Assembly (NCBI GenBank): GCA_964017045.1
Contig: OZ024810.1
Coordinates: 3,087,365 to 3,151,364 of the forward strand
Reading direction: 5' to 3'
DNA length: 64,000 nt
Origin: Omphiscola glabra
Lineage: Eukaryota; Mollusca; Gastropoda; Lymnaeidae
Shown here: one piece after another, positions 35,687 to 46,765 of the stretch
Layout: every line of letters starts with the position of its first letter
How positions within the stretch are numbered: the first letter of the stretch is position 1
Position numbers and translations under genes: made by a program
Notes under the pieces: model-generated
The model's database searches: none
Told to the model about the DNA's origin: nothing
What the model saw: the letters and a program-made list of their open reading frames with translations, nothing else

Positions 35687-36190
35687 TCCAAATGATTCAT
35701 GTAGCTGCCGTGTTGTCATTATTTTTGTTTAAAATTTAAATGATAATTTGTGATTTTTTTGTTAAAGACATTTTGGCCAGCTACTACAAAAAGTATTTCG
35801 GCTAGATCATTTCAGCAGTGCTACAAAATATAGATGAATGGACGTTTACTTCTATATAATGTGTATCATACTTAGTGAACAGAAGCAAAGGGAAAGAAAG
35901 AAAATGAAAGTAATAATCAACATAACAATATTTACTTTGACAATTAAATTGCTATAGCGGCTTATCCAGGACACACGTCGAACGATCGTTGTAAAAAATG
36001 GGCGCTTGTCTCATTGGGATACATTGCATTACAGTTCATTGACTGGCTAAACTAATATAGAATGAATCAATTCAACAAACTGTTATCTTAATTTCCATCA
36101 CTATGCTAAATATATCTGCGCCCACCTGTGTTTATGCTCCAAAAGATTTGTTACCAAAAGGTGGATTGGCTGATTTTTTAAAGAATTCAC
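35687..36190. other. 3' flank of claudin-like copy C exon 3
   Basis: AT-rich non-coding sequence below the copy C stop codon. Confidence 0.4.
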
Positions 36191-36360
36191 TTAATGGCCT
36201 ACAAAGGCAAAGACTCCACCAACTTGTATCAAGATTCCACCAATGATACTCAGGATAAACGAATAGCCGATGTCATATGTTGGGTCCAGGATGGACATGA
36301 AGAAATTCTTATTATGTACTTGAACGCCCCATACAATGATGGCTATCATGATACAAACAA
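36191..36360 (-). CDS. Claudin-like copy C: exon 3
   Basis: The acceptor TTTCAG|TT is intact, then phase 1 coding for VCIMIAIIVWGVQV, a longer second loop (HNKNFFMSILDPTYD), and the last helix YSFILSIIGGILIQVGG, ending FAFVGH and TAA. The frame is open and all features match copies B and E. The partner exon 1 is presumably 42221-42434, 5.9 kb upstream on this strand. I found no exon 2 between them. Either the gene is broken, or exon 2 was lost or collapsed in assembly, or exons 1 and 3 are joined directly (which keeps frame). Confidence 0.7.
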
Positions 36361-36650
36361 CTGAAATTAAAAATATAAACTTTGATTATGCCAGGAAACA
36401 AAACTGTTATTACCGCCCTCGTAACTAAAGATACAAATATCTGCAATAAATGATTACAGCAATGAATGGTGCCACGTGCTAGCATCTCCCCCCCTACCCC
36501 CCCGAAAAAAAAACGTCCTTGGTTTGAAAAGTTTCTTTATGTTTCCATAAAGGCATACACAGAGAAAGAAAATACTCTCTGACGATAGAATTTCTAGACT
36601 TGCTATTCTGGAGGGTTCTAACTCCCTCACTACAAATACGACCGTCGACT

Positions 36651-37275
36651 GCGGCCGTTAGACTTACGATACCTACCAGAAAGAAAAGCTGCGGCCGTTA
36701 GACTTACGATACTTACCAGAAAGAAAATAGCGATCGTTAGACTTACGATACTTACCAGAAAGAAAATAGCGACCGTTAGACTTACGATACTTACCAGAAA
36801 GAAAATAGCGACCGTTAGACTTACGATACTTACCAGAAAGAAAATAGCGACCGTTAGACTTACGATACTAACCAGAAAGAAAATAGCGACAGTTAGACTT
36901 ACGATACTTACCAGAAAGAAAATAGCGACCGTTAGACTTACGATACCTACCTGAAAGAAAATAGCGACCGTTAGACTTACGATACTTACCAGAAAGAAAA
37001 TAGCGACCGTTAGACTTACGATACTAACCAGAAAGAAAATAGCGACCGTTAGACTTACGATACTTACCAGAAAGAAAATAGCGACCGTTAGACTTACGAT
37101 ACTAACCAGAAAGAAAATAGCGACCGTTAGACTTACGATACTAACCAGAAAGAAAATAGCGACCGTTAGACTTGCGATACTAACCAGAAAGAAAATAGCG
37201 ACCGTTAGACTTACGATACCTACCAGAAAGAAAAGCTGCGGCCGTTAGACTTACGATACCTACCAGAAAGAAAAG
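36651..37275. repeat. 39-bp minisatellite with splice-donor-like motif
   Basis: Sixteen copies with core GCGACCGTTAGACTTACGAT then ACTTACCAGAAAGAAAATA. On the minus strand, the sense strand of copy C, at least six units read CTG|GTAAGT. Others carry GGTTAG or GGTAGG instead. The array lies in the interval between copy C exons 1 and 3. Confidence 0.96.
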
Positions 37276-37402
37276 ACATACACATTTTTCCATGTGTGTG
37301 TGGATTAATATAATTAAATTTCTAGTATTATACTTTTCCACTAGTGGTGCTGTAAGGTAACACATTTAGATTTTTTTTAAATTTGATTTTTTATTTTTTA
37401 TA

Positions 37403-40400
37403 TCAATTTGATAGTATACTTAAAATGATTGTTGTTAATACAGTTCCCTCAATTTGATAGTATACTTAAAATGATTGTTGTTAATACAGTTCCCTCAATT
37501 TGATAGTATACTTAAAATGATTGTTGTTAATACAGTTCCCTCAAATTGATAGTATACTTAAAATGATTGTTGTTAATACAGTTCCCTCAATTTGATAGTA
37601 TACTTAAAATGATTGTTGTTAATACAGTTCCCTCAACTTGATAGTATACTTAAAATGATTGTTGTTAATACAGTTCCCTCAATTTGATAGTATACTTAAA
37701 ATGATTGTTGTTAATACAGTTCCCTCAATTTGATAGTATACTTAAAATGATTGTTGTTAATACAGTTCCCTCAACTTGATAGTATACTTAAAATGATTGT
37801 TGTTAATACAGTTCCCTCAACTTGATATTATACTTAAAATGATTGTTGTTAATACAGTTCCCTCAATTTGATAGTATACTTAAAATGATTGTTGTTAATA
37901 CAGTTCCCTCAATTTGATAGTATACTTAAAATGATTGTTGTTAATACAGTTCCCTCAATTTGATAGTATACTTAAAATGATTGTTGTAATACAGTTCCCT
38001 CAATTTGATAGTATACTTAAAATGATTGTTGTTAATACAGTTCCCTCAATTTGATAGTATACTTAAAATGATTGTTGTTAATACAGTTCCCTCAATTTGA
38101 TAGTATACTTAAAATGATTGTTGTTAATACAGTTCCCTCAATTTGATAGTATACTTAAAATGATTGTTGTTAATACAGTTCCCTCAATTTGATAGTATAC
38201 TTAAAATGATTGTTGTTAATACAGTTCCCTCAATTTGATAGTATACTTAAAATGATTGTTGTTAATACAGTTCCCTCAATTTGATAGTATACTTAAAATG
38301 ATTGTTGTTAATACAGTTCCCTCAACTTGATAGTATACTTAAAATGATTGTTGTTAATACAGTTCCCTCAATTTGATAGTATACTTAACATGATTGTTGT
38401 TAATACAGTTCCCTCAATTTGATAGTATACTTAAAATGATTGTTGTTAATACAGTTCCCTCAACTTGATAGTATACTTAAAATGATTGTTGTTAATACAG
38501 TTCCCTCAACTTGATAGTATACTTAAAATGATTGTTGTTAATACAGTTCCGTCAATTTGATAGTATACTTAAAATGATTGTTGTTAATACAGTTCCCTCA
38601 ATTTGATAGTATACTTAAAATGATTGTTGTTAATACAGTTCCCTCAATTTGATAGTATACTTAAAATGATTGTTGTAATACAGTTCCCTCAATTTGATAG
38701 TATACTTAAAATGATTGTTGTTAATACAGTTCCCTCAATTTGATAGTATACTTAAAATGATTGTTGTTAATACAGTTCCCTCAATTTGATAGTATACTTA
38801 AAATGATTGTTGTTAATACAGTTCCCTCAATTTGATAGTATACTTAAAATGATTGTTGTTAATACAGTTCCCTCAATTTGATAGTATACTTAAAATGATT
38901 GTTGTTAATACAGTTCCCTCAATTTGATAGTATACTTAAAATGATTGTTGTAATACAGTTCCCTCAATTTGATAGTATACTTAAAATGATTGTTGTTAAT
39001 ACAGTTCCCTCAATTTGATAGTATACTTAAAATGATTGTTGTTAATACAGTTCCCTCAATTTGATAGTATACTTAAAATGATTGTTGTTAATACAGTTCC
39101 CTCAATTTGATAGTATACTTAAAATGATTGTTGTTAATACAGTTCCCTCAATTTGATAGTATACTTAAAATGATTGTTGTTAATACAGTTCCCTCAATTT
39201 GATAGTATACTTAAAATGATTGTTGTTAATACAGTTCCCTCAATTTGATAGTATACTTAAAATGATTGTTGTTAATACAGTTCCCTCAACTTGATAGTAT
39301 ACTTAAAATGATTGTTGTTAATACAGTTCCCTCAATTTGATAGTATACTTAAAATGATTGTTGTTAATACAGTTCCCTCAATTTGATAGTATACTTAAAA
39401 TGATTGTTGTTAATACAGTTCCCTCAACTTGATAGTATACTTAAAATGATTGTTGTTAATACAGTTCCCTCAACTTGATAGTATACTTAAAATGATTGTT
39501 GTTAATACAGTTCCGTCAATTTGATAGTATACTTAAAATGATTGTTGTTAATACAGTTCCCTCAATTTGATAGTATACTTAAAATGATTGTTGTTAATAC
39601 AGTTCCCTCAATTTGATAGTATACTTAAAATGATTGTTGTAATACAGTTCCCTCAATTTGATAGTATACTTAAAATGATTGTTGTTAATACAGTTCCCTC
39701 AATTTGATAGTATACTTAAAATGATTGTTGTTAATACAGTTCCCTCAATTTGATAGTATACTTAAAATGATTGTTGTTAATACAGTTCCCTCAATTTGAT
39801 AGTATACTTAAAATGATTGTTGTTAATACAGTTCCCTCAATTTGATAGTATACTTAAAATGATTGTTGTTAATACAGTTCCCTCAATTTGATAGTATACT
39901 TAAAATGATTGTTGTTAATACAGTTTCATCAACTTGATAGTATACTTAAAATGATTGTTGTTAATACAGTTCCCTCAATTTGATAGTATACTTAAAATGA
40001 TTGTTGTTAATACAGTTCCCTCAATTTGATAGTATACTTAAAATGATTGTTGTTAATACAGTTCCCTCAATTTGATAGTATACTTAAAATGATTGTTGTT
40101 AATACAGTTCCCTCAACTTGATAGTATACTTAAAATGATTGTTGTTAATACAGTTCCCTCAATTTGATAGTATACTTAAAATGATTGTTGTTAATACAGT
40201 TCCCTCAATTTGATAGTATACTTAAAATGATTGTTGTTAATACAGTTCCCTCAATTTGATAGTATACTTAAAATGATTGTTGTTAATACAGTTCCCTCAA
40301 TTTGATAGTATACTTAAAATGATTGTTGTTAATACAGTTCCCTCAATTTGATAGTATACTTAAAATGATTGTTGTTAATACAGTTCCCTCAACTTGATAG

Positions 40401-40758
40401 TATACTTAAAATGATTGTTGTTAATACAGTTCCCTCAATTTGATAGTATACTTAAAATGATTGTTGTTAATACAGTTCCCTCAACTTGATAGTATACTTA
40501 AAATGATTGTTGTTAATACAGTTCCCTCAACTTGATAGTATACTTAAAATGATTGTTGTTAATACAGTTCCCTCAACTTGATAGTATACTTAAAATGATT
40601 GTTGTTAATACAGTTCCCTCAACTTGATAGTATACTTAAAATGATTGTTGTTAATACAGTTCCCTCAATTTGATAGTATACTTAAAATGATTGTTGTTAA
40701 TACAGTTCCCTCAATTTGATAGTATACTTAAAATGATTGTTGTTAATACAGTTCCCTC
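37403..40758. repeat. 46-bp minisatellite, about 73 copies
   Basis: Longest array in the window. The unit is TTCCCTCAATTTGATAGTAT, ACTTAAAATG, ATTGTTGTTAATACAG. Variants (CAACTTG, a one-base-short GTTGTAATAC, GTTCCGTCAA) allow an internal 964-bp duplication to be traced. It contains stops and no ORF. It sits where exon 2 of copy C would be expected. Confidence 0.98.
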
Positions 40759-41124
40759 TGGTTTCGTTTTTCTTTGTGTGTTTCAATTCAGACCTTTGTT
40801 TTGTAGTGTTTATATAGCGAGCCTGATCTTAAAACAGAATACATTTATAAAACCCTACAACAATGCGTAACACTGGGACATAGCTATTTATTTGTCTGTA
40901 GACTGATAGTCAGTCCAAACTCATTGAGGGCAGGCGTGTGAGAGGTCAAATACCACTGTAATCCATCTAAACGTTGTCATTATACACTTTTTAAGACAAG
41001 AAGGCTCTATTCATTATCACCTTAAAAGCTTCTCATTGACATGCTCAGTCGCAGAGAATCAAAATACAAGCAGAGATCATTTAAAAAATAACTTTACAAA
41101 TTATACCCATTGGATTAACGTTAG
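40759..41124. other. Non-coding stretch in the copy C gap
   Basis: Searched for claudin-like exon 2 (the conserved GKPKNAMFP region) on the minus strand and found nothing similar. Confidence 0.45.
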
Positions 41125-41588
41125 ACGTGCTTTGATGTGTGGTGAGGTGCTTCGGTGTGTGGTGAGATGCTTCGATGTGTGGCGAGATGCTTCGATGTGT
41201 GGCGAGGTGCTTCGATGTGTGGCGAGATGCTTCGATGTGTGGCGAGATGCTTCGATGTGTGGCGAGGTGCTTCGATGTGTGGCGAGATGCTTCGATGTGT
41301 GGCGAGGTGCTTCGATGTGTGGCGAGATGCTTCGATGTGTGGCGAGATGCTTCGATGTGTGGCGAGGTGCTTCGATGTGTGGCGAGGTGCTTCGATGTGT
41401 GGCGAGATGCTTCGATGTGTGGCGAGATGCTTCGATGTGTGGCGAGATGCTTCGATGTGTGGCGAGGTGCTTCGATGTGTGGCGAGATGCTTCGATGTGT
41501 GGCGAGCTGCTTCGATGTGTGGCGAGGTGCTTCGTTGTGTGGTGAGATGCTTCGATGTGTGGCGAGATGCTTCGATGTGTGGCGAGTG
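41125..41588. repeat. 20-bp minisatellite, about 23 copies
   Basis: The unit is GGCGAGATGCTTCGATGTGT with an A/G variant (GAGATGC / GAGGTGC) in irregular order. It is open in all plus frames and on the minus strand, giving artefact ORFs up to 173 codons. Confidence 0.97.
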
Positions 41589-41775
41589 GTTGATGCAGGT
41601 TGGATGTTTCACTATTAAACCCCTTGCACTCTGATGGTTCACATAAGTGAAACGTTCACTTTAGGTGAAAGGTAGTGGACAGGAAAATCATGCCTTTTGA
41701 TATGACCTTTATTTGAAAGATGTCAGTTGAGCCTACTGATACAAACAGGATAAATGTGCTTCTTAAAAAAAAATC

Positions 41776-41868
41776 TGTGTATATGTGTATGTGTGTGTGT
41801 ATGTATGTATGTGTGTATATTTGTGTGTGTGTATGTATGTATGTATGTATGTATGTGTGTATGTATGT
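41776..41868. repeat. (GT)n / (ATGT)n microsatellite
   Basis: Alternating GTGTGT and GTATGTAT tracts immediately 5' of a SINE. Confidence 0.9.
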
Positions 41869-42088
41869 GAATTCAAACCCGGAGATGGGGTTCACATGCG
41901 CCTAACTGGCAGCAGTGAGACCTCTCGAACATCGAACAGCGGAGCGCCGTAGGCATGCTATGGAATGAGCGCTATATAAGTACTCCAATCAATCAATCCT
42001 AGATTTGACTTTGTAACGCGATTCGAGCCTTTGGGGATGAAGCGTGATTTTTCAAATAAACTTTATTATTATTATTATTATCATTATA
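41869..42088 (+). mobile_element. SINE copy 1
   Basis: About 220 bp, closely matching the reverse complement of 48326-48525. The core includes GCAGTGAGACCTCTCGAACA, GAGCGCTATATAAGTACTCC and GTAACGCGATTCGAGCC, and it ends in an (ATT)n tail. Two dispersed copies with a simple-repeat tail and no coding sequence indicate a SINE. The source RNA is not identified. Confidence 0.8.
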
Positions 42089-42220
42089 GAAATGTTGGAA
42101 ACACCCTTACTGTTTCCTATGTCTTAATAATAACTGATGTAATGTAATCGGTTTACTATACATGACACATACATCATTAAAGGTTAACAAGAAAAGGTTA
42201 ACATCAAGTTTTTGACTTAC

Positions 42221-42434
42221 GTATCAACAAACTAAAAGGGTAGTCGGCACACTTATCAAACAGACTATTTCTTTGACATACTTTCCAAAGGCCTAATGTA
42301 TACGCTACGCCATTAAGACAATTATCAGCTGACCACTCCGGTGTGGCTAAACCAATCAAATGTAGAAGAACACCAACTCCGATGGTGCACACGGCTACAA
42401 GGGCAAGAACGCTAACTCCTCCAGGAAGAGCCAT
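42221..42434 (-). CDS. Claudin-like copy C: exon 1
   Basis: It starts at the ATG of MALPGGVSVLALVAV and reads 71 codons plus one base to the donor ATAC|GTAAG (phase 1). Helix 1 is nearly identical to that of copy B, and the claudin motif is complete: W34, GLW ending at W50, C53 and C62. The variable part of the first loop (SADNCLNGVAYT) differs from copy B and has an extra cysteine. Conserved 5' sequence AAGGTAACTGAGAAAAG just before the ATG is shared with copy B. The next claudin-like exon downstream on this strand is the copy C exon 3. Confidence 0.75.
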
Positions 42435-42654
42435 CTTTGCTTTTCTCAGTTACCTTGAAATTATAATTAATGAAACCAATCAAATCCTATTTAATATATC
42501 TGTCTATCAATATCAAACAATGACTTTTAATCAGCACATACCAAAAGCAAGTTTTATCATTAATTAACCTAATGATTATTTCTACCATTACCACATTGTT
42601 TAAATAATATTCATCTACGCTACAGTATAGTGTAACGCCACTCTAACCTCTCAC

Positions 42655-43014
42655 TCTCATTATCTTGCAACGTATATTATTTCTCATTAACCTTTAGATA
42701 TAATTATAATTTTAAAGGAAAAGTATCTATAAGTAATTGAAGAATTTTGTCAAATATGTCCTCCATTCCAGCATCATATTAATGTTTCTTACTTCGTTGC
42801 CACGGTAATAACATTAGATGCGAATGCCGCGAAGTCGTTGATACCCTAAGATCAACATTTCGAACTACGAAAGATTCGTTAGAATTAGATGACGTCTGAA
42901 CTCTGACCTCCAATGTCTTGCAATATAACAAATATTAGAAATGTTCTGGAGTAAATCTCAGCAGACGCAAATTCTGCAGATGAGGTCCAGAAGCTCCATG
43001 AGTATTTCAACTCA
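42655..43014 (-). promoter_or_regulatory. Conserved upstream region of claudin-like copy C
   Basis: Paralogous to 18240-18650 upstream of copy B. It includes GTTGCCACGGTAAT (42796-42809), an X-box-like palindrome in the same position as GTTGTCATGGTGAT in copy B. It ends at GTATTTCAACTC, where the 54-bp array begins. Confidence 0.5.
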
Positions 43015-44108
43015 TCTAACGGCCAATGTTAGGGGCGTCATAAAACTAGCCCTGCTACGAGACTGACTTCTAATGGCCGATGTTAGGGGCGTCATAAAAC
43101 TAGCCCTGCTACGAGACTGTCTTCTAATGGCCGATGTTAAGGGCGTCATAAAACTAGCCCTGCTACGAGACTGTCTTCTAATGGCCGATGTTAGGGGCGT
43201 TATAAAACTAGCCTTGCTACGAGACTGTCTTCTAATGGCCGATGTTAAGGGCGTCATAAAACTAGCCCTGCTACGAGACTGTCTTCTAATGGCCGATGTT
43301 AGGGGCGTTATAAAACTAGCCCTGCTACGAGACTGTCTTCTAATGGCCGATGTTAGGGGCGTCATAAAACTAGCCCTGCTACAAGACTGACTTCTAGCGG
43401 CTGATGTTAGGAGCGTCATAAAACTAGCCCTGCTACGAGACTGACTTCTAATGGCCGATGTTAGGGGCGTCATAAAACTAGCAGTGGTACGAGACTGACT
43501 TCTAATGGCCGATGTTAGGGGCGTCATAAATCTAGCTTTGGTACCAGACTGGGTTCTAATGACCGATGTTAGGGGCGTTATAAAACTAGCCCTGCTACGA
43601 GACTGACTTCTAATGGCCGATGTTAGGGGCGTTATAAAACTAGCCCTGCTACGAGACTGACTTCTAATGGCCGATGTTAGGGGCGTCATAAAACTAACCC
43701 TGCTACAAGACTGACTTCTAATGGCCGATGTTAGGGGCATCATAAAACTAGCCCTGCTACGAGACTGACTTCTAAGTGCCAATTTTAGGGGCGTCATTAA
43801 ACTAGCCCTGCTACGAGACTGACTTCTAGCGGCTGATGTTAGGGGCGTCATAATACTAACCCTGCTACGAGACTGACTTCTAATGGCCGATGTTAGGGGC
43901 GTCATAATACTAACCCTGCTACGAGACTGACTTCTAATGGCCGATGTTAGGGGCGTCATAATACTAACCCTGCTACGAGACTGACTTCTAATGGCCGACG
44001 TTAGGGGCGTCATAAAACTAGCCCTGCTACGACACTGAGTTCCAATGGCTGATGTTAAGGGCGTCATAAAACTAGCTTTGGTACCAGACTGGGTTCTAAT
44101 GGCTGATG
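43015..44108. repeat. 54-bp minisatellite, about 20 copies
   Basis: The unit contains CTAATGGCCGATGTTAGGGG, CGTCATAAAACTAGCCCTGC and TACGAGACTGACTT. It has the same unit length as the array upstream of copy B (18708-21391), but the unit sequences do not align by eye. The 351-codon minus-strand ORF is a repeat artefact. Confidence 0.96.
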
Positions 44109-44463
44109 GAATCTAATAAGTTTTCAATGTAAATAATTGCAAGTAGAATTTTTTATTTTTTTATATTTGAATAAAATTGTTTAGACTATTTGGCAGTTTT
44201 AGATCGAATATTTCATATTTCTTTCTTGAGTTTTTAAATTTAGAAATCATAAAACTATATGGAAGAATAAAGATAGGTCTGCAGAATAAAATTAACGAAT
44301 TACATAAAATATATTACATTGAAAAATTAAATAATGTCATTACGGCAACATCTCACTCTGGTAAGAAAATGAACTAAACTCCACCCTACTTAAACAATGG
44401 CGTAATATAAAGATACTAAAGTCTAACTTATCACGGAGTAGCTTTTAGATAAATCAAATTCTT

Positions 44464-44660
44464 CTCGAAGCCACGATCTTGAAAGGAGAAATCGGCCGAG
44501 ATAAAGGTATAATATATTAGACATTAAAGTCCATGTTCGTGCTCCCCTGAATCAGACAAGATTTCAATTGGTTAACTTATCTATGACCAATATTTGAGTT
44601 AACTACTTCCAAACCCATGGGTTCTTGTGGGGGGGGGGGGTTCTGTGGGGGTCATCGGCA
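44464..44660. other. Block paralogous to 25634-25860
   Basis: Same order of matching segments as the copy B block. A G homopolymer at about 44629-44640 occurs where the partner has GACTTCTGTGGGG nearby. Marks the outer part of the duplicated flank. Confidence 0.65.
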
Positions 44661-45026
44661 GAACACTTTCATCTATCTTATTTTTAATATCTTTTATCTC
44701 ACCATATTATTATGATTTTATTTACAGGGTTTTCGGGTCACTTTGATTGTATAAAATAAGGTGGCGGGTCCTTTTTCTTTAATAATATGTTTTAATGGTT
44801 TTTCAAAGGAAATAAGATGCAAGCGATTTCTCGAAATGAAATTCCCGATACTGCGCTAAATGTGATTCTTAAAAATTAAATATCGCAAGTGCGTTTGGTG
44901 CGCAATATTTTCTTTTGTTCTTTTTATCCTTCTTGCTCCTGTGCATGTAGAGGGGATTCGCAATGTTTCTGTGCCTGGTGTACAAGAGGATATTTCACTG
45001 GTTGCAAGGGCTACTTCGTGAGAGTA
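44661..45026. other. Non-coding stretch
   Basis: AT-rich, no recognised feature. Confidence 0.4.
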
Positions 45027-45165
45027 TCATGCACTGGGGTTTGGAAGGCCTGAGGCAACAGACGCAAATGAGTCAAGTGCTTTCGCCTCAACTGTTCCTT
45101 CTGGAAGTTTGTTCCAGTCCCTGATTGTCTTTGGCAGAAATGAGGAGTTTCTGCACCAATGTCCA
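45027..45165 (-). pseudogene. LINE polymerase C-terminal fragment
   Basis: The minus-strand translation RNSSFLPKTIRDWNKLPEGT, then VEAKALDSFAS and a stop, is the typical C-terminal tail of jockey/CR1-like non-LTR polymerases (the pattern F.P.TIR.WN.LP). Only this tail is present, consistent with 5' truncation on insertion. Confidence 0.65.
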
Positions 45166-45480
45166 ACCTGCAATTTTGTTGTTGTTCGAAATGAAACAAA
45201 CAAAAAACTTTAAAAATGTCTGTTTTTTTTTGTGTATTTGTGAAGATTTGTTTCCTTTTTAACACGAACAAGCGCGATTCATCACAACGTGCAGTTCTTA
45301 CTGAGTAAAAATCTTAGATAAATGAAGAACTCTTTCTTAGAAAACACTCTAAGATTCTAGTGAGGTCCGTAGCTGAATGAGACAGACCACTCTTCACTTG
45401 GTCAAAATTGCCACGCTTCCATATAGAGAAAAAACGTATCCCAAGTAAATATCCCTCATTCTTGATACGTTTTATGTTGA

Positions 45481-45715
45481 GTCATGAGATAGTTCATTCT
45501 CTTTGGTGGAGTCATGAGATAGTTCATTCTCTTTGGTGGAGTCATGAGATAGTTCATTCTCTTTGGTGGAGTCATGAGATAGTTCATTCTCTTTGGTGGA
45601 GTCATAAGATATTTCATTCTCTTTGGTGGAGTCATGAGATAGTTCATTCTCTTTGGTGGAGTCATGAGATAGTTCATTCTCTTTGGTGGAGTCATGAGAT
45701 AGTTCATTCTCTTTT
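45481..45715. repeat. 30-bp minisatellite, about 8 copies
   Basis: The unit is GTCATGAGATAGTTCATTCT then CTTTGGTGGA. Copies are nearly identical. Confidence 0.97.
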
Positions 45716-45808
45716 TAACAGGGAGAAACGTCGACTGTTTTTCAAATCCTTGGCATTTATAAAAACAAACGAAATTCAGTGTTTGATAAGAGATGTTTGA
45801 AATATGTG

Positions 45809-46366
45809 TGACCTTCTTTATGACCTATTATTTATGACCGTCTTAACGACCTATTATTTATGATCGTCTTAACGACCTATTGTTTATGGCCTTCTTAACG
45901 ATATATTATTTATTACCTTCTTAACGACCTATTGTTTATGTCATTCTTAACGACCTATTATTTATGACCTTCTTAACGACCTATTATTTATGATCTTCTT
46001 AACGACCTATTATTTATGACCTTCTTAACGACCTATTATTTATGATCTTCTTAACGACCTATTATTTATGATCTTCTTAACGACCTATTATGTATGACCT
46101 TCTTAACGACCTATTATTTATGACCTTCTTAACGACTATTATGTATGAACTTCTTAACGACCTATTATTTATGACCTTCTTAACGACCTATTAAGTATGA
46201 CCGTCTTAACGACCTATTATTTATGACCTTCTTAATTACCTATTATTTATGACCTTCTTAACGACTTATTATTTATGACCGTCTTAACGACCTATTATTT
46301 ATGGCCTTCTTAACGACTATTATGTATGATCTTCTTAACGACCTATTATTTATGACCTTCTTAACG
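45809..46366. repeat. 26-bp minisatellite, about 21 copies
   Basis: The unit is CGACCTATTATTTATGACCT then TCTTAA, with GATCTT, GACCGT and GGCCTT variants. Confidence 0.95.
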
Positions 46367-46765
46367 TGCTAATGGATCGTGGCAACATGAGACTTGCTCA
46401 CCTAAAACAACTATCCAACCCTTCATTGGACTTCATCACATTTTGGACTCTTACTTAAACCTGGCATAAAACATTCGATGTTTAAAAATAGCACAGACTA
46501 TTTGATCATCTAAAACAGTCTAGAATATTCCATGAACATATCGACATGTCTAAAAGTCGATAGGCAAAGCAACTGATAAGACTTCTTTGGGCTAAACTTC
46601 CCGTTCCATTCTTTGCTTTCAATGTGTTCGGCGAGAAGTGCTTTAAGCCAATGCTTATTTGCCTTGTTATTTTAAGCTCTCCCAGGCTGTTTTCTAAATA
46701 TTTACGACAGATTAGTGTTATTTACCTACACCTATTAACGAAATTTAGTTCAGAGCTGTGTTGCA
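46367..46765. other. Non-coding stretch
   Basis: No gene recognised. Confidence 0.4.

Noticed and set aside
37403..40758. CRISPR array
   Set aside because: Units are contiguous with no unique spacers, the DNA is eukaryotic, and no cas-like genes occur.
43012..44067. Serine/arginine-rich 351-codon ORF resembling an SR-type protein
   Set aside because: The SQSRSRAS period arises from the 54-bp array unit. No RNA-binding domain or unique sequence is present.
43015..44108. Telomere-like TTAGGGG words as an interstitial telomere
   Set aside because: TTAGGGG occurs once per 54-bp unit and not in tandem, so it is incidental.
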